64,000 nt of DNA from Codonopsis lanceolata (GCA_013146195.2 CM028382.1:5862434-5926433), one strand, 5' to 3'. Shown: positions 11,446 to 22,522, numbered from the stretch's first letter. A program made the numbers and translations. Notes: generated from the sequence alone by a model not told the origin.

Positions 11446-12732
11446 TGATGAATGAGTTTTATACTCATTTATTGGGTATTATTTCGGCTTAAATATTGCT
11501 ATTTCTCGAGGTTTTCGTTGTCTACTATTTGTTTTAGTGTTGTTTTATAGTTTCAGGGACTTGGGGACACATTTGTGCAAAATATAGGTACTTTATGTTG
11601 AAATTGAAGACTTCAGGGACCAAAGTGCAAATTATGGAAACTTGAAAGGGAGAAGCCTAAAAGTCATCTTTTCCCTAATGTGAATCAGCCACCCCTTTTT
11701 GCAAGGAATAGTGTCGGCCCACTTTGGTCAACTTTTAGGGTTTTTATTATTATGTATCCTCTTTACCCTAGTTGTTGTACAATTATTAGGTATAAATAGA
11801 CCCCCTTTAGGTCAGAAAGAGATCCGTTTTTAGGTCAGATTAGGCTGCTCTTGAGCACTCTCAAGAGGCAAAAAATACTTTGTAATTTAGTTTTACTTCC
11901 AATTGTTGAAGATTGAAGATGATCTAATCCATTCATATGTTGTGTTCATCGTTTATGATAAACTAACTTTTCCACCCTATGTATTGGAGGTAACTTTGTA
12001 TCGAATTTTATGTGTTAATATAATTTTATTCTATCAAATTATTGTTTATCATATTATATTATAATTGGTTTACATTGAAATTATCGCATAATGGTTGCGT
12101 TAATGAATGTGTAGGCTTTTAGGTATGATGATTTGCACGACCAAATGCATAAGTCATATACTGGCCAACCTAATTGGTAAATAGGTCTTTCTGATTCCCC
12201 ATCAAAGGCTAAGGAGTAGATCTAGGTTCGTATTGTATGGTGGAATGCAATATAGAGTACCATAGAGTCCGTTCCTCCATACTTTAATTCCTAAAGAACT
12301 TAATGGACTCTTAATTACTGTATGGACGAACCAAGAAAGCACAGTCAAAGCAGAGTACTAAGGGTTGCAATCCTCGACCAATAAGTATAAATCCTTTACC
12401 TAGAGATAGGACCCATAATTGATAGATACCTTAAGAACAATACACATAAAAAGAGATACAAGTGAATCTCAATACCTAGACTTTTCTTATCCATAAAACC
12501 TTCATAAATTCAGTTTTCTGCAAATAGTTAATTTTAGATTCCTTTCAGTAGTTTAAATTAGTATTAAATTTCAATTCAAAAACAAAAATCCCTCTTTTAT
12601 TTTATTGCAATTATTTTAATTAGTTTAGATTAAATCCTTTTTAATTCATTCTCCATATGGTTCGACCCTTGCTTCCATATATCTATTCTACAATAGTCTT
12701 GTGCACTTGCAAGGTAAATTTAAGACACATCA
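11446..12732 (+). mobile_element. 5' LTR of an Athila-like Ty3/gypsy element
   Basis: The LTR starts TGATGAATGAG and ends AAGACACATCA, so the termini are inverted (TGATG/CATCA). A PBS of the Athila type follows within 6 bases. A TATA box lies at 11791. Flanking sequence upstream is the RNase H of element B, so this is an insertion into B. The 3' LTR is not present in the window: the internal region stops at about 14814. Confidence 0.85.
11791..11799 (+). promoter_or_regulatory. TATA box in the Athila-like LTR
   Basis: TATAAATAG lies about 345 bp into the LTR, followed by short 'ttaggtcag' repeats. The position and sequence fit the U3 promoter of a plant LTR. Confidence 0.6.
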
Positions 12733-12738
12733 AGTTTT

Positions 12739-12756
12739 TGGCGCCGTTGTCGGGGA
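12739..12756 (+). other. Primer-binding site, tRNA-Asp type (Athila)
   Basis: TGGCGCCGTTGTCGGGGA follows the LTR. It is the PBS typical of Athila/Tat elements (usual form TGGCGCCGTTGCCGGGGA, one difference here). Confidence 0.85.
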
Positions 12757-12827
12757 GGATTTTAATTAAAAAAGTTTTTAAATCTTTTCTGTTTCATAAA
12801 TAATTTTAAAAAATAGATAAAATAAAA

Positions 12828-12833
<6 letters not shown>

Positions 12834-12882
<49 letters not shown>

Positions 12883-12895
12883 TTATTTATTTGTT
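12834..12895. repeat. (TA)n microsatellite followed by (TTTA)n
   Basis: About 46 bases of uninterrupted TA are followed by ATTTATTTATTTATTTG, in the leader between the PBS and gag of the Athila-like element. Confidence 0.95.
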
Positions 12896-12941
12896 TACTT
12901 GCTTTTAAATTATTTATGTTTTGTAGTTGATTGTGTATTGC

Positions 12942-14814
12942 ATGCACGGTCGACGTTCGTTGAATTCCACTCTGGCGAATTTTAACGATAATATTAATAA
13001 TCTAGGAAGGAATCCCCAACAAAACAATCCAATGGATAATAATCAAAGAAATCAAGGAGCAGATCCAATTGCTCCTGCTGAAGCAGTGGTGGCTGTAAGG
13101 GACGAGATGCAAGCCCCTAGAACGATGCGAGACTATAATCGCCCTAATATAGATTATTCACCTTCATGTTTAATCTTGCATGATAGAGTTAAAAATTTTG
13201 AACTTAAGGGACATTTTTACAGTATGTTCCCAACTTTCCATGGTTTGCCTACAAAATATGTAATATCCTTTATGCAAGATTTCGGTCATTTAGTTGAAAC
13301 TTTCCCTAAAGGAGGATTGACTGACGAAGCATTTAAGTTGCATTTTTTGAAGTGTACTTTAAAAGATAATGCTAAAAAATGGTTCATGACCTTAGCACCT
13401 AGGAGCATATCTACATGGAGAGAATTATATGATGCATTTATTGCTAAATTCAATCAGCATGCTTCTCTTTCCAGTCATAGAAGGAAAATCATGTGTTTTG
13501 TAATAGAGCAAGGTAAAACTTTTCATGAAGCATGAAACCGTTTTAAATCTTTATTAATAGAATGTCCTCATCATAACTTTTCACAAGATATTCTAATAAC
13601 TCAATTCTATGACGCACTCTTAATGCACCAGCAGACTATGGTAGATAATGCTGTAGGAGGGTCGATCCACGTATTAACCCCTGATCAAGCTTATGAATTA
13701 TTTGAAACGATATGATCTAATTCAATACAAAAGAGTGTGAGAGGAAAGGCTAAAACAATATATGAGTTAAAATAAAATGTTGATGAATCAAATGCTTTTG
13801 CATTGGCTAATGCTAAGATTAAAGCTTATGAAGCCATGATGGCTGCAGCCAATTTAAATTATCCTTTTGATCCGAATTCTAATTATTTTAATAATTCTTT
13901 TGCTACTAATGGTTGCATCTCCAGTGGAAATATGCATGCTTTTTAGGAACAAGTAAATTCAATGAACTCATACCCGCCACGTCAAAGGAATGGCCCTTTC
14001 TCCAATACATGTAATCCTGGATGGAGGAATCATCCAAACTTCAGTTGGGGAGGGAACAAGCCTTTACAACCTCAACCACATCAACCACAAGGATTTGGTC
14101 AAGGGAATCAGAATCAGAATTTTGGCAATCTTGTACAAAATTCTCAACAAAAAGATATCAAATTTCGTGTGCAAAAATTGGAAGAAGGCCTAATTGCAGT
14201 AAATTCTACTATACAAAAGATGATGACGATGCAAGGACAAATGAGTGATGATATCAAGGAAATCAAGGGACTTGACTATGGGAAGTTCCCAAGTCAAAAC
14301 GAGCAAGCTAAAGCAATCACTACTTTGCGAAGTGGTAAAATTATTGGTGAAAAGGTAAGTGCACCTATTCCTTCTACGTCTTCTGAAAAGGTAAATGATG
14401 AAAAAGTTAACAAGCAAAATGAAAGTGCTAAGAAAGATAAAGAAAAAGAAAAACCATTTTTTTCCTGATACAGAAGAACCTTATGTTGCACCTCCTGCTT
14501 ATGTGCCCCCGATCCCGTTTCTTGGTCGTTTGATGCAATTTAAGGGTAATAGACAGTTTGCTGAAATTTATAATATGATATCCAATGTGAACATAAATTT
14601 ACCTTTATTAAATGTGATCAAAACTATTCCTGCATATGCAAAGTTTTTCAAAGAATTAAGTTCTAGAAAACAAAAATTTTTGATAGATGAAAAAGTGATT
14701 ATGTCTGAGAATGTAAGTGATGTTCTTCAACAAAATCTCCCACCAAAATTAAAAGATCCTGGTAGTTTTAATGTTGATATTACTTTAGGAAATTCAAAGA
14801 AAATTCTATGGTGA
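12942..14814 (+). mobile_element. Athila-like gag region, decayed and truncated
   Basis: The reading frame contains the Athila gag text: RTMRDYNRP, FELKGHFYSMFPTFHGLPTK, FKLHFLKCTLKDNAKKWFMT, STWRELYDAFIAKFN, TPDQAYELFETI, then a Gln/Pro/Asn-rich part (QPQPHQPQGFGQGNQNQN) and KAITTLRSGKIIGE. After a frameshift in the T-run at 14455-14463 it continues with PYVPPIPFLGRL-like text, IPAYAKFFKELSSRKQK and PPKLKDPGSFNVDITLGNSK, which is the start of the protease region. Stops at 13533, 13714, 13773 and 13945 interrupt it. The element ends abruptly at about 14814, where a tandem array begins; protease, RT, integrase and 3' LTR are absent. Confidence 0.85.
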
Positions 14815-14844
14815 TAAAAGTAAAAAAAAATTTTATCAAAATAC

Positions 14845-14965
14845 TTTCAAAACTATAACATCAATTTATAACCAATGTAAGATACATTTTTTATATTAAT
14901 AATATTAATAGAGATGTATTTTATATTGGTTATAAATTGATTTTGGTTTTAAAAGTCATTAGATT
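14845..14965. repeat. Palindromic (hairpin) unit at the array's left edge
   Basis: The left arm (ACATCAATTTATAACCAATG then TAAGATACAT) is mirrored by the right arm (ATGTATTTTATATTGG then TTATAAATTGAT) around an AT-rich centre. The arms are about 50 bp and nearly perfect. The left-arm wording is the repeat unit of the array that follows, so this hairpin looks like the founder or an inverted end. Confidence 0.75.
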
Positions 14966-15872
14966 AACAATCTAACATTTTATTACTAACAGAATAGTTG
15001 GTATTAAAATATTTATTTTGAGACTTTTAAAATCATTATTCATATTCTAACAATGTCAGATATTTCTTTTTTATTTCTATTGGTAATAAAAGTTTAAGAC
15101 TTTTATCTAAAGATTTTCAAAACAAACATCTATTTCTAACCATGTGGTATACATATTTTCTATTGGTAATAATAATATTTTTAAGACCAACACTAATTTC
15201 TAACAAATCTGAAATTCATTTTTCTATAGTAATAATAATAGTATTTTATAATAAAAAATTGAACTCAACATCTTTTTTTAAACAATGTGGGATACATCTG
15301 TTCTATTGGTTATAACATAAAAATAATAATAGTAGTAGTATTTTATCTAAAGAGTTTTGAAACCAACATCTCTTTCTAAACAATGTGTAATACATCTCTT
15401 GTCTTGATAATAACATAAAAATTCTTTTATCTAAATTTTTTATATAACCAATATATGTTTCTAAATTAAATAATGTGGATCTCTTTATAACCAATGTGAG
15501 ATACATTATCTAAAAATATTTTAAACCAATATCACTTTCCTAACCTGTATGAAATACATATTTTTTCTATTAGTATTAACCCTTTTATAAAAAAAAACTT
15601 TTAATACATACATCACTCTCTAACCAATGTGGAATACATCTTATCATTTGGTAATAGTAGTAGAAATTTTTTATCTAAAAAAAATCTAAAACCAACATCT
15701 TTTTCTATATAATTGGATATATCTCTTCTCTTCTCTTTTATTGATGATAAAAGTAGAAATCTTTTTATTTAAAGACTTTTAAAATAAACATTACTTTTTA
15801 ACTGATGGAAGATTTATCTCTTTTATTGGTAATAATAGTAATTGAAAACCAACATCAATTTATAACAAATGT

Positions 15873-15936
<64 letters not shown>

Positions 15937-16528
15937 ATAATAATAGTAAAAGTCTTTTATATAATTTAAAATAATTTAAAATCAATATCATTTTTTAACC
16001 AATGTAAGATATACATATTCTAGTGGTAATAATGGTAGAAGTCTTTTATCAAAAGACTTTAAAAACCAATATCACTTTCTAACCAATGTATGATACATCT
16101 TTTTAATTGTTAATTAATAATAGTATTTTTAAAACAACATCAATTTCTAACCAATGCGAGATACATCTCTTCTATTGGTAATAATAGTAGAATATTTTGT
16201 AACCAATGTGAGATATATCTCTTGTAAAAGTGAAAGTCTTTAGTCTAAATACTTTAAAATCTAATATTTTCTTTTTAAACAATGTGTTATACATCTCTTT
16301 TATTGGTAATAATATAAAATAATTTAAAATCAACATCATTTTCTAACAAATGTGAGATATACATCTTCTATTGGTAATAATGGTTGTTGAAGTATTTTAT
16401 CAAATGACTTTGAAAACGAACATCACTTTCCAACCAATGTATGATACATCTCTTCTATTGGTACTAAATAATAGTATTTTTAAAACCAACATTAATTTCT
16501 AACCAATGTGAGATACATATCTTCTATT
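14966..16528. repeat. Decayed minisatellite, units about 75-110 bp
   Basis: A recurrent block reads roughly AAAACCAACATCA, then TTTCTAACCAATGTGAGAT, ACATCTCTTCTATTGGTAAT and AATAGTAGAAGTCTTTTATC. I count roughly 15-20 diverged occurrences of the core 'accaatgtgagatacat', with unit length varying because of AT-rich slippage. An internal pure (TA)n tract lies at about 15876-15931. No coding sequence is supported; the short minus-strand frames here are repeat translations. Confidence 0.8.
15876..15931. repeat. (TA)n microsatellite inside the minisatellite
   Basis: About 56 bases of alternating TA replace the middle of one repeat unit. Confidence 0.95.
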
Positions 16529-16912
16529 GTTGAAAATTAGTGCTTTTAATGAAAGAAATTGTGCAACTTGAGGCACAGATTTCTTTACGTGTCATTTGTT
16601 TGTTGGTGAAGGTAATTGCGCAAATGTGTTCGACTCAGTAAGAGTATCGAAATGATATATTTATTTGTCCAAATCGAGTTTTGGATGCATAAGATATCGA
16701 GACTTAAAATATAATACTTGTTAAAAAAAATTAGTGTTTTTAGTGAAATAAATTGTGCAACTTGAGGCACGAATTTCTTTACGTGTCATTTGTTTGTGGA
16801 CAAAAGTAATAGTGTAAATGTGTTCTACTCCGCAAGAGAATCGAAATGATATATTTATTTGTCCAAATCAAGTTTTGGATTAATAAGATATGAATGCTTA
16901 AAATATGATGTT
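16529..16912. repeat. Tandem duplication of a ~190-bp unit
   Basis: Copy 1 (16529-16718) and copy 2 (16719-16912) share long blocks: TTGTGCAACTTGAGGCAC, TTTCTTTACGTGTCATTTG, TCGAAATGATATATTTATTT and GTCCAAATC.AGTTTTGGAT. Their sequence is unrelated to the adjacent minisatellite. Confidence 0.85.
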
Positions 16913-16964
16913 AGAAGTGAGTCATTAGAATTTAGAAGTAATGTCCCACCTTGAAGAGTTTTAT

Positions 16965-17035
16965 CATACATTGGTTAGAAGTAATATTAGTTGTAATTTT
17001 TTTTTAATAAAAGTCTTCTACTATTGACAATAAAA
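16965..17035. repeat. Inverted copy of the minisatellite unit (right edge)
   Basis: CATACATTGGTTAGAAGTAA and AAAAGTCTTCTACTATT are the reverse complement of the array unit (TTACT..CTAACCAATG, AATAGTAGAAGACTTTT). The array therefore has inverted sequence at both ends. Confidence 0.65.
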
Positions 17036-17205
17036 TAAGTTATATATACTAATACTAATACCCCTTTATCATATTGATTATTGATTATATATACTAATAC
17101 TTCTACTATTGTGTATTATTATTAGTTAATGGTTAGAAAACCAAATGTTGTTAGATGTTCATGAACGACGAAACTTTGTTTACGTTTCTATTGTTATTAT
17201 GGTGT

Positions 17206-17256
17206 CAGTATATATATATATATACACACACACCTACACACACACATTTATATATA
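17206..17256. repeat. (TA)n/(CA)n compound microsatellite
   Basis: Alternating TA, then CA with one CCTA interruption, then TA again. Confidence 0.9.
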
Positions 17257-18413
17257 TAGTGTAAATTTACGAAGCCATATTTGGCCTGTAGGTTGTGCGT
17301 CTTCCTACCTAATAATTTACAAACCCACCGCCCCTTCCCAAATTGATCGTACAACAGCCCTCCCTCCCCCTCTTGCACAAAAAAGAACATCTTCTCTCCC
17401 CTTCATCCTGGAAGAAGCGAACAACAACAACAATAACAACAAAACATCAACAATAACAACGACATTTTGTTTGTCTGTTTGTTTGTCTCTCTTTCTATTT
17501 TGAAACCTATCAACTACAATGTATTCAAGCTCAACCATAGGTACGAATTTTCATCCTCCTACATTTTGAAGTTTTATGATTATGAAATACATTATTTGTT
17601 AAAGAATTTTGTGTCTTAATTATAATTTTAGGTCTACTTTAAGTATGAATTCTATGCAAAGGCTGTTTGGGATATGTGTAGAGGGGGTTCGGGCTTGGTT
17701 TGATGAACGTGTTAAAGCGTGTTCGACAAGACCTCGTTGCACGTATTTCAGAATGTTCATTCAAAGATCGGTTGACCAAAGACAACATCATCGGGTCAAA
17801 CACATCTGTATGTGCTCATCCAGCTTTGGCCGATCACACCTCCAGTAGTTCATCTAGAGCTCCAGATGAACAATGTTGTATTCAATCAATTAATTAATAA
17901 GGTTTGTTTGATGTTTACAGGAAAAATCATCAATAAATTGTATGAAAGGAAGAAAAGAAGACCGATGTCATCGGCTAGAAAAGAAATGGAACTTTCGCGT
18001 CAACAAGTAGTAGAAGCATAAGAAACACAAGCACGTCAACAAGCAGCTACAAAACCACAAGAAGCTGAAGACTATATTGAGCCAAAAAAACACATTGAGC
18101 CACAGGTTAAAGATAAGTAGTTTGATGAGCATGAGCAGTTCGAACATGAGCATCGCTTGAGGACGAGGAGCCTATTAAGCATGAGCATGTTCAAGATCGA
18201 ACATGGGTCGCTTGAGCAAAGATTTTGAGCCTGGCCGAGCCTAAATTGTCACCATGATACATCATTGTTGATTTTCGCATTTGAGACTCATGTAACATCA
18301 TTTATTTGGGTTGGTAAAAAGGATCGAGGAATTCTAAAATGTCATAATCACACATTGAAATTGCATAATTGAGTCATTCCAGATGACAACACTTCGAGCA
18401 CCTTTCAGCTATT
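17257..18413 (+). other. Possible 5' region of the PMD gene; no clear protein
   Basis: A pyrimidine-rich stretch and a CAA-type repeat (aacaacaacaacaataac, 17419-17460) look like an untranslated leader. Short open frames at 17609-17848 and 17700-17897 overlap in different frames and match nothing I recognise. A Gln/Glu/His-rich low-complexity stretch (18000-18200) is interrupted by stops. The block may be decayed 5' coding sequence of the adjacent plant mobile domain gene, but this is inference from position only. Confidence 0.3.
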
Positions 18414-18914
18414 GTGAGGGGCAGTAGGTTGCATCGACTAAGGCAAATATGCTACGTTGATGTTAATAAGGTGTTAGTTTCTGCGTTTGTGGAACGGTGG
18501 CATCCAGACACTAACATTTTCCATATGCCTTTTGGGGAGATGACAATTACTTTGGATGATGTGTTTTGTCTTCTCGGTCTTTCGATCACATGTGATCCAT
18601 TATCTTCTATTAGGGAAGTCGATGTTGCATATGTTAGTAACTTGTTAGGAGTGCCACTCGATGAGGTTTATGGGGGAATGAGAACTAAGAGGGGGGCTTT
18701 AATGATACTAGAGTGGCTACGTATGAGGTTTAATGGCGATGTCATGTCTAAGGATCCGTTTAGGGTGGGTTGTGTAGCGAGGGCTTAATTATTATTGGTC
18801 TTGGGTTGCATGATATTTGCTGATAATAGCAGGAACTAAGTACATATATCATACTTAGAGTGGCTTGAGGATCTCGCAAATCTAGATGGTTATGCATGGG
18901 GAACTTCCACCCTC

Positions 18915-19435
18915 TGACACAGAAAAGTTACAGATTTTTGCTGTAAGTTTAGGGAATAAACTGCTTTGATTGGGTTGGAATTTTGGGTTGAGCCATATAT
19001 CATTGGAAATCTATTGATGTCTAGTTTTTAACAAAAAATCGGATCTCAAAAATAATATTCCTACAAAAAATTATGGCCTAATAAGTGAAGATTGCCAGAA
19101 TAATACTCTGTTGTAGAAATTTGAAGAGTTCTTCCAACTTTTGGTATTCTGTGATTCTCTCATTCTGGACACCTTAGGAAATGAGAAGCCTCACCCTTAG
19201 TATTTAGTTCATTGACTTATCTTTGAGGGTTGTTCCAAGTTTGCCTATAAAAGGGTTATTTTGTAATAAACAAAAAAAAAGGGAATTATGAATAAATATT
19301 ATGTGAGCTTTTGAGTTTGTTAAGAAGATCTTTTTCTAATTGTATCTTGCTCTAAACGCTTTGATCGACTCCTAGAGTGGTGAGTGTTAAGTGTACCGTG
19401 TGTTTCCTCCTACTTCCCCATACTTTCTGGTGTCA
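18915..19435. mobile_element. Solo LTR candidate inside the PMD gene
   Basis: The insert begins TGACAC and ends GTGTCA, a perfect 6-bp inverted terminal repeat of the TG...CA type. It contains a TATA box (TATAAAAG at 19246) and downstream AATAAA-like signals, and is 521 bp long, as expected for a copia-type LTR. It splits the PMD coding sequence exactly between AWGTSTL and AYLYR. The flanking 5 bases (CCCTC and CTCTT) are not a clean duplication, so age or a mutated target site must be assumed. Confidence 0.6.
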
Positions 19436-19857
19436 CTCTTGCATATTTATATAGACCGCTAGGGCAAGCGTTTAGGTATAACATGAATCAGATAGCTGGA
19501 TCGATGACGTTACTGGAGGTAATAATGATAATTAATTTCATTCTTAAGTTGTGTATTTACTATTAATATCACATGTTTAATTTGGCACGTTAATCTGACA
19601 ATATGTATGTTTTATTCCATTTAGGCGACGATCCACTTACGATTTCCATATCTGAGGTCTCTACATAATATGGAGTGCAAGAGCAGATACCCGCTTGCAA
19701 ATGGGTGGATTCCGCAGGGGGATCAGGGAAGACGCTTGAACCGTTTGAAGGCAACACGTGAGCGTATAGACAGACTGACCTGCCATGACGTGAGTATAAG
19801 TATTTTTTTTTATTTATGCATGTTAATGTTATTTCACATGTTAGCATTAAGTTTTTT

Positions 19858-19945
19858 ATTGCAAGTTTTTACTTTTTGTTGGTATATTGTTGTAGGTAAG
19901 TTATTATTGCAAGTTTTTTACTTTTTGTTGGTATATAGTTGTAGG
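19858..19945 (+). repeat. Duplicated 3' splice-site region in a PMD intron
   Basis: A ~40-bp block ending in GGTATAT.GTTGTAGG occurs twice in tandem (19858-19896 and 19906-19945). Both copies end in a usable TAG acceptor; only the second joins the reading frame VDWSPYDN. Confidence 0.7.
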
Positions 19946-20405
19946 TTGACTGGAGTCCATATGACAATAAGGTTAGGCATTGGTTTGAGATGGGATGGTT
20001 ATGTACTGGTTGTTGACTTCTGATAGCCATCTTTTATCCGAAGAACGTCTCAGTAGGCATGTCCATTGAGGATAAGATTGTGCTCCTGGTTATTTAGAGT
20101 GGTACTAGGAGCGTTCACATGCAGTTGTCCAATCCCGACCCAGATACGTTAACACAACTACGACAGCGTCGTTACACCGACTCAGATGACGGACGTTGGT
20201 AACATATCTAATTTCCTCCAAAATGCATCAACCTGATCAAAAGGAATTGACACATTTCTCTTATATTCAACAATCTCATAAGCACAAAGCAGCCCGCGTG
20301 TCTTTCTAAGTACCAACCACACAACAACTAGTCTACATGACCATCTTCTGGTATAGTGTTCATCTCATCATATATCATATTCAATGTGTGAATAGACACC
20401 AAACC

Positions 20406-21983
20406 TCATAGGTATTGAAATATAACTGATTTGTATTTCTGTAGAACCACTGTTATGCTCTTCGTAAATGAAACCTTCATTGTAGTGTGAGATGTCTCAA
20501 AGTCACCTTGGTTTGATTTCAACAGTCTTTTCAACAAATAAGATATAATTAATAATAATTTTAAGTATTTGTATTTTATTTCTAAATTTATAGAAAACAA
20601 TGAAATATTGAAAACATTTAAATTCTTGATTGTTGTGTTATTGTCGAAATACATTACATTATTCGTCCAAGCAGACACAAATCTTTCCTTGTACACCCTT
20701 AACCATTACTTCATGATGTATTGAACAACAACTGGATGCTCACTAAAATCTAACTGTAATCTCCGCAGGTATTATTCATACGCTGGCTCAGATTTTGCAC
20801 CCACCAAAAAATTCCAAGACATGCTAAATTGATCTCATTCCACTTTCATGCAAAAGTATTTCTTATAATACGGCACAATGTTATTATTGATATGCCATCG
20901 AAAAAGGAAATGTTTTAAGGTAGGAAAAGTTACCTCGATTGCATTCATTAACGCAAGATCTTGGTCAGTTATATTCACAGTTGGTATGGAGGATTGTGTC
21001 ATCAATGTTTTGAAGACAATAAGCATCCAAATGTAGTTGTCTTGTACCTCCGACCCCATATAAGCAGCTCCAACTAAAAATGTCATATGTGTCCACGTGA
21101 TACCAACAATCTCCAACAAGGGTAACTTGTACCTGTTTGTCTTGTAAGTGCAATCAATAAAGAGAACATTCAGAAAAGAATGCAATTACTCAATGCTCAT
21201 TGGGTGAGCAAAGAACAAATCCTGAACAATGTTAGTTTTGTCATATCTCCTATGATGATAGTAATATCCATATTCCATCAATTTCGCCACAAGCAACCGC
21301 ATTTGTGATTGACCATCACACTCGATAATTATATTCTTCATACGAGCATTGTAAATAGTCTTTATTGAAGACTTGTAATTTTTAAATTTATCGTGTAAAC
21401 CCTGCAAAATGTCCTTGGGTCGAGAATTGACATGTGAAATGCCCAGAACATAAGCCTTTTACTCTTTTGATAATCGACCAACAAATAAGTGGCCATGCAT
21501 GTGAGGCGTAACTAGATAATTATGCAACCCACATTCAACCTGAAGTTCTCATACTCCATCACATAATTTCATGCCCCTCAAACGAAATGAACAGCCACAC
21601 TTTTTTGATCCACGTTCTCTCTTGCTATTTTCCTTTGTTACTTTACCCGAATGACATTCCCCCTTTGATTGACGGGAATGCCCACCAAGGTCACAACCCA
21701 AAAACAATAGAGGTCCTCTATTAAGAGTACCATTATCCAACCTACTAGTTACTATCACAAGGCCATGCTCCTTTCCCGTAGCATGCACCCAATCATACAA
21801 ATCCTCTCGAGATGAAAAATGAGTGTGATTCGTGAACATATTGGTGTAATCCATAACAATTGCTTGTTGAACATGAATGATCTCATTATTTACGGGACCA
21901 ACATCACTATACTCAGTAAGGAACGTGTTTGCTTCCTGAAAATAAGTAGAAACATGTTCATATGAGTCATGAGATGGACACAT
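20406..21983 (-). mobile_element. MULE transposase (FAR1/MuDR-like), decayed
   Basis: Minus-strand text begins at about 21983 with a zinc/FAR1-type N-terminal domain (FSSREDLYDWVHATGKEHGL, LGCDLGGHSR, SKKCGCSFRLRGMKL) and continues through YNARMKNIIIECDGQSQMRL. The MULE transposase core follows: LFIDCTYKTNRYKLPLLEIV, GITWTHMTFLVGAAYMGSEV, QDNYIWMLIVFKTLM, ITDQDLALMNAIEVTFP and HFLFRWHINNNIV. It then passes WDQFSMSWNFLV-like and FVSAWTNNVMYFDNNTT text to SNQGDFETSHTTMKVSFTKS and ITVVLQKYKSVIFQYL. Stops and frame changes lie near 21186, 21408-21549 and 20700-20830, and an AT-rich ~110-bp segment interrupts at 20530-20640. It converges tail to tail with the PMD gene. Confidence 0.85.
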
Positions 21984-21987
21984 GCGC

Positions 21988-22125
21988 TACAGTTTGGCCA
22001 AGGTGTGATGAACACACCTTGAAGTGTTCGTCTACAATGTGATGAACACACATTGAAATGTTTGGCCACAACCTTGAAGTGTTCGGTCAGGGTGTGATGA
22101 ACACCTTTTGAGTTGTGCGGCTAGT
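21988..22125. repeat. Short repeats of a GTGTGATGAACAC motif
   Basis: GGTGTGATGAACACACCTTG (22002), ATGTGATGAACACACATTG (22037) and GGTGTGATGAACACCTTTTG (22091) alternate with AAGTGTTCG/AAATGTTTGG spacers. Each core has dyad symmetry (GTGT..ACAC). The stretch stays open on the minus strand just upstream of the transposase start, so it could be either the repeated N-terminus of that protein or its promoter region. Confidence 0.6.
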
Positions 22126-22522
22126 GTTGGCATCACACCAGGGCAAACAATTGATATACAACAGCTCTTCAAACCAACTTTTAATCGAAGAAAGTGGAAG
22201 GAATAATTACATTATTCGTCCCCATAACTTCTTTAAGCTCCTTGTAAGGTATTTTTCAACAATGTCATTATGTGTTATGGTTGGGTTTGGGAGAAAGTTT
22301 TGAAGTTTTTTTGGGAGGAAGGAGGAAGAAAGAATATAGAGAAGAATGTGAGTACATATATATTTTCGGTTGGGGTGTAAATATAATTAGAGAGTGTTAT
22401 TATAAGGTGTAGGGAGTATAATTTATCTTTTTGTATAAAAGTATTATTATCATTAGAGTGGTGTGTAAAGAGTATTTTATCTTGTGTATTTAGTAGAAGG
22501 GTTTATTAGGCTTTTTAACTCG

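Larger units (their letters stand above)
18414..20022 (+). pseudogene. Plant mobile domain (PMD / MAIN-like) gene, broken
   Basis: The frame 18414-18788 reads RLHRLRQICYVDVNKVLVSA, FVERWHPDTNIFHMPFGEMT, ITLDDVFCLLGLSITCDPLS, the signature of the plant mobile domain found in MAIN/MAIL proteins and in some transposons. After an in-frame TAA at about 18786 it continues LLLVLGCMIFADNSRN, YLEWLEDLANLDGYAWGTST, then is interrupted by an LTR (18915-19435) and resumes LAYLYRPLGQAFRYNMNQIA. Splice sites look preserved: donor after LLE at 19519, acceptor before 19625 (ATIHLRFPYLRSLHNMECKS), donor after CHD at 19790, acceptor before 19945 (VDWSPYDNKVRHWFEMGW), stop about 20022. Two premature stops and the insertion make it non-coding as a whole. 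Whether it was a host gene or transposon cargo cannot be decided from sequence alone. Confidence 0.75.

Noticed and set aside
13990..14248. Two alternative plus-strand frames
   Set aside because: Shadows of the Athila-like gag frame.
14845..17035. CRISPR-like array
   Set aside because: Repeats are long, diverged and without unique spacers of constant length, and the genome is a plant.
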